DNA of 64,000 nucleotides from CAYWJT01 sp964458655 (GTDB lineage: Bacteria > Acidobacteriota > Aminicenantia > Aminicenantales > Saccharicenantaceae): assembly GCA_964458655.1 (NCBI GenBank), contig CAYWJT010000001.1:62001-126000 (forward strand), given 5' to 3'. A program made the position numbers and the translations under genes. Shown here in pieces: positions 60,790 to 64,000 of the stretch. A model generated the notes under the pieces. The model was given only the letters and a program-made list of their open reading frames with translations. It made no database searches and was not told the origin of the DNA. Within the stretch, counting starts at the first letter, position 1; each line of letters begins with the position of its first letter.

Positions 60790-62847
60790 GTGCGGATAAG
60801 GAAGACAAGAACGGGATATGAGCTCCCGGGACTTCGGGCGGTCCGTGCGGACGGCTCCGCTTCTCCCCCGGACCGCTCTGCCTTCGGTCCTGCCCGCGCC
60901 CGGCTCAGCGAGCTCGCGGCCGGTTTCCTGTCCCTGCCGATAGTCATCATCGTGCTTCTCCTTGACGGCCTGTATCTTTTGGAAAGCCTCGTCCTCCGGA
61001 CACTGATGCTCGCCCGCGCCGGCGAACTCACGAGCTTCATCGCTCCGCTCAAAGCCTCGAAGTACGACATCCTCTGGATGACGGTCCTCAGCGCCGCCTT
61101 CATCATCGCCGGCTCGGCCGCCGGCCGCGTCCTCAGGAGATTCGTAGTCGGGCTTTTCGTCCTGCTCATGGCCGTCTCCTTTCTGGCCCTGTTCATCCAT
61201 TTCGCCGTCTTTTCCGTGACGGGCACGGGCTTGACGGCCGACTACATCCTGCACTGGGTCGCCAACACCGCCGATGTCAACAGGATGATCGGCAAGGAGA
61301 TCCGGCCGCGGACGCTTATCCCCGTCGTCCTGCAGATCGCCCTTATCGTCTTCATACTTGTTTCGCCGCGCCTCATCCTGGGCTCCGGCCGCCGGGCCGT
61401 CCGGGCCGCCCAGCCGGCCCGCAAGCTCAGGGGCTGGCTGTCGGCGCTTCTCGTTGCGGGCGCCGCGGGGGCCCTTATCCCGCCCCTCGGCGTCGAGGTC
61501 AACGACGCCCTGGGCGCGGTGCCGACGGCCCAGGTGCTTGAGACCCTTATCCCCCGGAACGACGACGCCATGCTCCCCTCGGACATCCCGTCGGCGCAAA
61601 GGATGGACGCGGAGATAGCGCTCGAGCCGCGGCCCGGCTCGCGGCCGCCGAACGTCGTGCTTATCATCTTCGAGTCGCTCGGCTGGAAGCACTCGGACGT
61701 TTACAATCCGGGCCTGGGCGCGACGCCCTTCCTGAAAGAGCTGGCCTCGAGGGCCCTGGTCGTGGAGCAGCTCTATTCGGTCGTGCCCCACACCACCAAG
61801 GCGCTGGTGCCCATCCTGGGCGGCTTCTACCCCTATCTCGGCATGGACGCCGACGAGGCCCTGCCCGGCATCCTGCCGGAGCGAGGTCTGGCTTGGCTCC
61901 TAAGGCGGCACGGCTACCGGACGGCCTTTTTCCAGACAGCCGACAACTACGAGAACAGGGCGCAGCTCGCGGCCAACCTGGGGTTCGAGACCTTCCGCGG
62001 CCTCGAGGACCTGCCCGCCGAAGGCTTCGCCGACGTCAACTATTTCGGCAAGGAAGAGCGGATGATGCTCAAGCCCAGCCTGGACTGGGCTGAGGAGGAG
62101 AGGGACCGGCCCTTTTTCCTGACCTACCTGACCCTGAGCACCCATCACAATTACGGCACCCCGCCGGGCTATCCGGAAAAGGATTACGGCACTTCCGACC
62201 CGGCCCTCAACCGCTACCTGAACGCGGTCCGCTTCACTGACGACTTCATCCGCGAGCTCTTCGCCGAATTCGAGAAGCGCGGCCTGGCCCGCGACACCGT
62301 CTTCATCATAATAGGCGACCACGGCGAGGCTTTCGGCGAGCACGGGCTGCGCGGCCACAATTTCACCCTCTGGGAAGAGGGCATGAGGGTTTTGGGGCTG
62401 GTCTACGCCCCGGGCGCCGGGATGCCGTCAGGCGTCGTCAAAGGCCTGCGCTCGACGCTCGACATAACGCCCACGATCTGCGACCTGGCCGGCCTCCAGC
62501 CTGTCCGCGGCGGCTTCATCGGCTCGAGTCTGCTCCGGCCCGCGCCAGAGGGCCGGAAGCTCTTCTTTTCCGGCTGGTCCAAGAACAGGGTACTGGCGCT
62601 CCGCGAGGCGGGCATGAAGTACATAGCCTGGCCGGCGCTCGGCCGGTTCGAAGCCTACCGGGCCGGCTCCGACCCTTACGACAGGAACAACCTGGTCCGG
62701 AGCGGCCGCGTCCCCCCAAGGACTCTTGAAGAGAAGCTCGAGGAGATGGAGCGCTGGGCCGGGTTCGTCAACGCCCATTACGCCGAATGGCGCAGGTCGG
62801 CGGTCGCGGCGGCCGCAACCGCAGCCGGCGGTCCGGGCGGCCACTGA
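60790..62847 (+). CDS. LTA-synthase-like sulfatase, copy 2
   Basis: A 685-residue membrane enzyme, intact paralogue of the gene at 52984. Five helices (from PIVIIVLLLDGLYLLESLVL) precede the sulfatase domain: RPPNVVLIIFESLGWKHSD, catalytic Thr in VVPHTTKALVPILGG, FFQTADNYENRAQLAANLG, TYLTLSTHHNYGTPP and IIIGDHGEAFGEHG with metal Asp-His. The open frame extends back to a TTG at 60625 inside the IS remnant, but a GTG at 60790 near an AGGA stretch is a better start; this choice is uncertain. Family members transfer glycerol-phosphate or phosphoethanolamine. Confidence 0.85.
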   Translation: MRIRKTRTGYELPGLRAVRADGSASPPDRSAFGPARARLSELAAGFLSLPIVIIVLLLDGLYLLESLVLRTLMLARAGELTSFIAPLKASKYDILWMTVLSAAFIIAGSAAGRVLRRFVVGLFVLLMAVSFLALFIHFAVFSVTGTGLTADYILHWVANTADVNRMIGKEIRPRTLIPVVLQIALIVFILVSPRLILGSGRRAVRAAQPARKLRGWLSALLVAGAAGALIPPLGVEVNDALGAVPTAQVLETLIPRNDDAMLPSDIPSAQRMDAEIALEPRPGSRPPNVVLIIFESLGWKHSDVYNPGLGATPFLKELASRALVVEQLYSVVPHTTKALVPILGGFYPYLGMDADEALPGILPERGLAWLLRRHGYRTAFFQTADNYENRAQLAANLGFETFRGLEDLPAEGFADVNYFGKEERMMLKPSLDWAEEERDRPFFLTYLTLSTHHNYGTPPGYPEKDYGTSDPALNRYLNAVRFTDDFIRELFAEFEKRGLARDTVFIIIGDHGEAFGEHGLRGHNFTLWEEGMRVLGLVYAPGAGMPSGVVKGLRSTLDITPTICDLAGLQPVRGGFIGSSLLRPAPEGRKLFFSGWSKNRVLALREAGMKYIAWPALGRFEAYRAGSDPYDRNNLVRSGRVPPRTLEEKLEEMERWAGFVNAHYAEWRRSAVAAAATAAGGPGGH

Positions 62848-62878
62848 AACGCCTGTCGGAACGGCCGCCTGCCGCCTG

Positions 62879-62887
62879 TGTTATAAT
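62879..62887 (+). promoter_or_regulatory. Extended -10 promoter of plsC
   Basis: TGTTATAAT, an extended -10 (TGnTATAAT) with no good -35; ATG is 9 nt downstream. Confidence 0.55.
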
Positions 62888-62896
62888 CCTGAAGCG

Positions 62897-63589
62897 ATGC
62901 GCACCCTGCTCCTTGTCGTTCTCTATGTCATCCTGGTCGCGGCAGTCATCCCCTTTTTCCTGCTCTGCCTCCTCCTCGGGCTCAGGGACCCGCTCCTGGC
63001 TTACGGAAGATGGGCGATGAAGCTCAGCGCCGTGATCCTCGGCCTGAGGCCGAAAGTGACCGGGCTCGAGAACGCCCTGCGCTCCAGGCCGTGCGTTATC
63101 ATGGCCAATCACGAAAGCTTCCTCGACGGACCGCTGCTCTTCATGGTCATGCCGCTGCCCCTCAGGGTCATTTTGAAGAAGTCCGTCTTCCGCATCCCGG
63201 TGGTCGGCGTCGGCATGCGTTACGTCGGTTTCGTGCCGGTCGACAGGAAGCGCGCCCGGGGCGGGGTGAGAAGCATCGAGAAGGCCGCGGTCCTCATGCG
63301 GGAAAAAGGCTATTGCTATCTCATTTTCCCCGAGGGGACCCGCAGCCGCGACGGCCGGCTTCAACCTTTCCGCCGGGGCGGCTTCTTCCTGGCGCTGAGG
63401 ACGGGCGCGCCGATAGTGCCCGTAACCATCCGGGGGACGTTCAAGCTCATGCCAAAGGGCTCGTTTTTCGTTAAGCGAGGGCCTGTCGAAGTCGTCTTTC
63501 ACCCGCCGGTGCCGGTCGAAGGCTGTGACGAGAGCGCTCTGCCGGAGCTCGTCGAAAAGGTTAGGCAGGCCATAGCCTCCGCGCTTTAG
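62897..63589 (+). CDS. plsC: 1-acylglycerol-3-phosphate O-acyltransferase PlsC
   Basis: A 230-residue inner-membrane enzyme that makes phosphatidic acid from lysophosphatidic acid. The catalytic HX4D is in IMANHESFLDGPLLF, the second block GMRYVGFVPVDRKRARGG, and the glycerol-phosphate site FPEGTRSRDGRLQPFRRGGF. An N-terminal helix (LVVLYVILVAAVIPFFLL) anchors it. The ATG at 62897 is fixed by the -10 box just upstream; longer frames would run inside the sulfatase gene. Confidence 0.93.
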   Translation: MRTLLLVVLYVILVAAVIPFFLLCLLLGLRDPLLAYGRWAMKLSAVILGLRPKVTGLENALRSRPCVIMANHESFLDGPLLFMVMPLPLRVILKKSVFRIPVVGVGMRYVGFVPVDRKRARGGVRSIEKAAVLMREKGYCYLIFPEGTRSRDGRLQPFRRGGFFLALRTGAPIVPVTIRGTFKLMPKGSFFVKRGPVEVVFHPPVPVEGCDESALPELVEKVRQAIASAL

Positions 63590-63650
63590 CCCGGCGCGGC
63601 CGAACCCGCTGGCGTGTTCCGCTCACGCGTTCTTTCAGCCGGCTTTTTGG

Positions 63651-63998
63651 TCAGACGCCGGTCACGATTTTCTTCAATGTCTCGGCGTCGGCGACCCCGC
63701 TGTTGAAGAGATAGCACTTGACGACCTCGAGCAGGCGGCCGAAGAAGGCCTTCTGGGCTTCGAGGCCGGCCGGCGCGCCTCCGAACCCGGCGATGCCGAG
63801 CGCGCTTCCCTTTTCGGCGGCCGGGCCGGCGAGCCCGCCGCCCGCCGCCGGGATTAGGTGCGGGTTGAAATAGGGCCGGCTCTTTTCCGCGCTCTTCTTG
63901 GCCCCGGCCGTCTCCCCGGACTCGAGGATCTTGAGGGCCTCGTCACGCGAGAGCTCGACCACGGCCGGCGACGTCGCGTCGTTCCTTAGGATTATCAT
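63651..63998 (-). CDS. Small hypothetical protein at window edge
   Basis: A 115-residue protein, apparently complete, with an ATG two bases from the window end so its ribosome site cannot be seen; it may extend further. No motif is recognised. It has an Ala/Gly/Pro-rich middle (NPHLIPAAGGGLAGPAAEKG) and helical ends (SRDEALKILESGE; LEAQKAFFGRLLEVVKCYLF). Convergent to plsC. Confidence 0.5.
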   Translation of the reverse strand: MIILRNDATSPAVVELSRDEALKILESGETAGAKKSAEKSRPYFNPHLIPAAGGGLAGPAAEKGSALGIAGFGGAPAGLEAQKAFFGRLLEVVKCYLFNSGVADAETLKKIVTGV

Positions 63999-64000
63999 AT

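Overview
The window is GC-rich bacterial chromosome (most likely a scaffolded metagenome bin, because it holds two 100-N gaps). The gene content fits an Acidobacteriota-type Gram-negative, possibly Aminicenantia: a DUF5916/CBM9 outer-membrane protein, a very large BNR/sortilin-like exported protein, type IV pili, lipoprotein glycosidases and LTA-synthase-like sulfatases. That placement is inference from gene content; no rRNA or other marker gene is present.

Layout. 1-9349 (minus): a mannoside-utilisation operon, transcribed clan GH-A hydrolase, FucP/GlcP-type sugar transporter, ROK kinase, GH92 alpha-mannosidase lipoprotein, GH47 alpha-mannosidase lipoprotein (cut by the window edge). 9556-15628: queF and a DMT transporter, a DUF5916 protein, then queC-queD-queE in reverse; together these are the preQ1/queuosine genes. 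15986-18394: a YfiR-YfiN-like c-di-GMP pair. 18541-23275: a BNR-repeat exported protein whose upstream region carries an intact ISNCY/IS1202-like insertion with a 17-bp target duplication. 23435-25563: an unrecognised protein and a NhaD/CitM-type antiporter. 26038-29738: a tightly packed operon of two ATP-grasp ligases, a GNAT acetyltransferase and a true lysine 2,3-aminomutase; this is the best candidate for an undescribed pathway. 29975-34280 (minus): tatA-tatC-P-loop kinase-dCMP deaminase-tandem SIS protein, every junction overlapping. 34373-43033: S41 protease, rpiB, an SHMT-like enzyme, purD, purE, mtaB, mutL. 43354-43708: tRNA-Pro and tRNA-Arg. 43731-52858: an HD-GYP phosphodiesterase, then pilB-pilT-pilC-pilS-pilR-pilA, with a textbook sigma-54 promoter in front of pilA that the PilR encoded beside it should activate. 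52984-62847: an envelope region with two paralogous LTA-synthase-like sulfatases (the first broken by an assembly gap), a UDP-galactopyranose-mutase-like flavoprotein, a GT39-like membrane glycosyltransferase and a beta-lactamase-fold hydrolase. 62897-63998: plsC and a small unknown protein.

Cross-cutting points. Many promoters have TTGNNA-N16-18-TATAAT-like boxes lying only 5-16 nt before the ATG, so leaderless or near-leaderless mRNAs look common, whereas genes inside operons have AGGAGG-type ribosome sites. One N gap is an assembly artefact: exactly 55 bp are repeated on both sides of it. A 73-bp orphan end of the IS element sits next to the second sulfatase gene. Long open frames antisense to genes are shadows of GC-rich coding and are left out.
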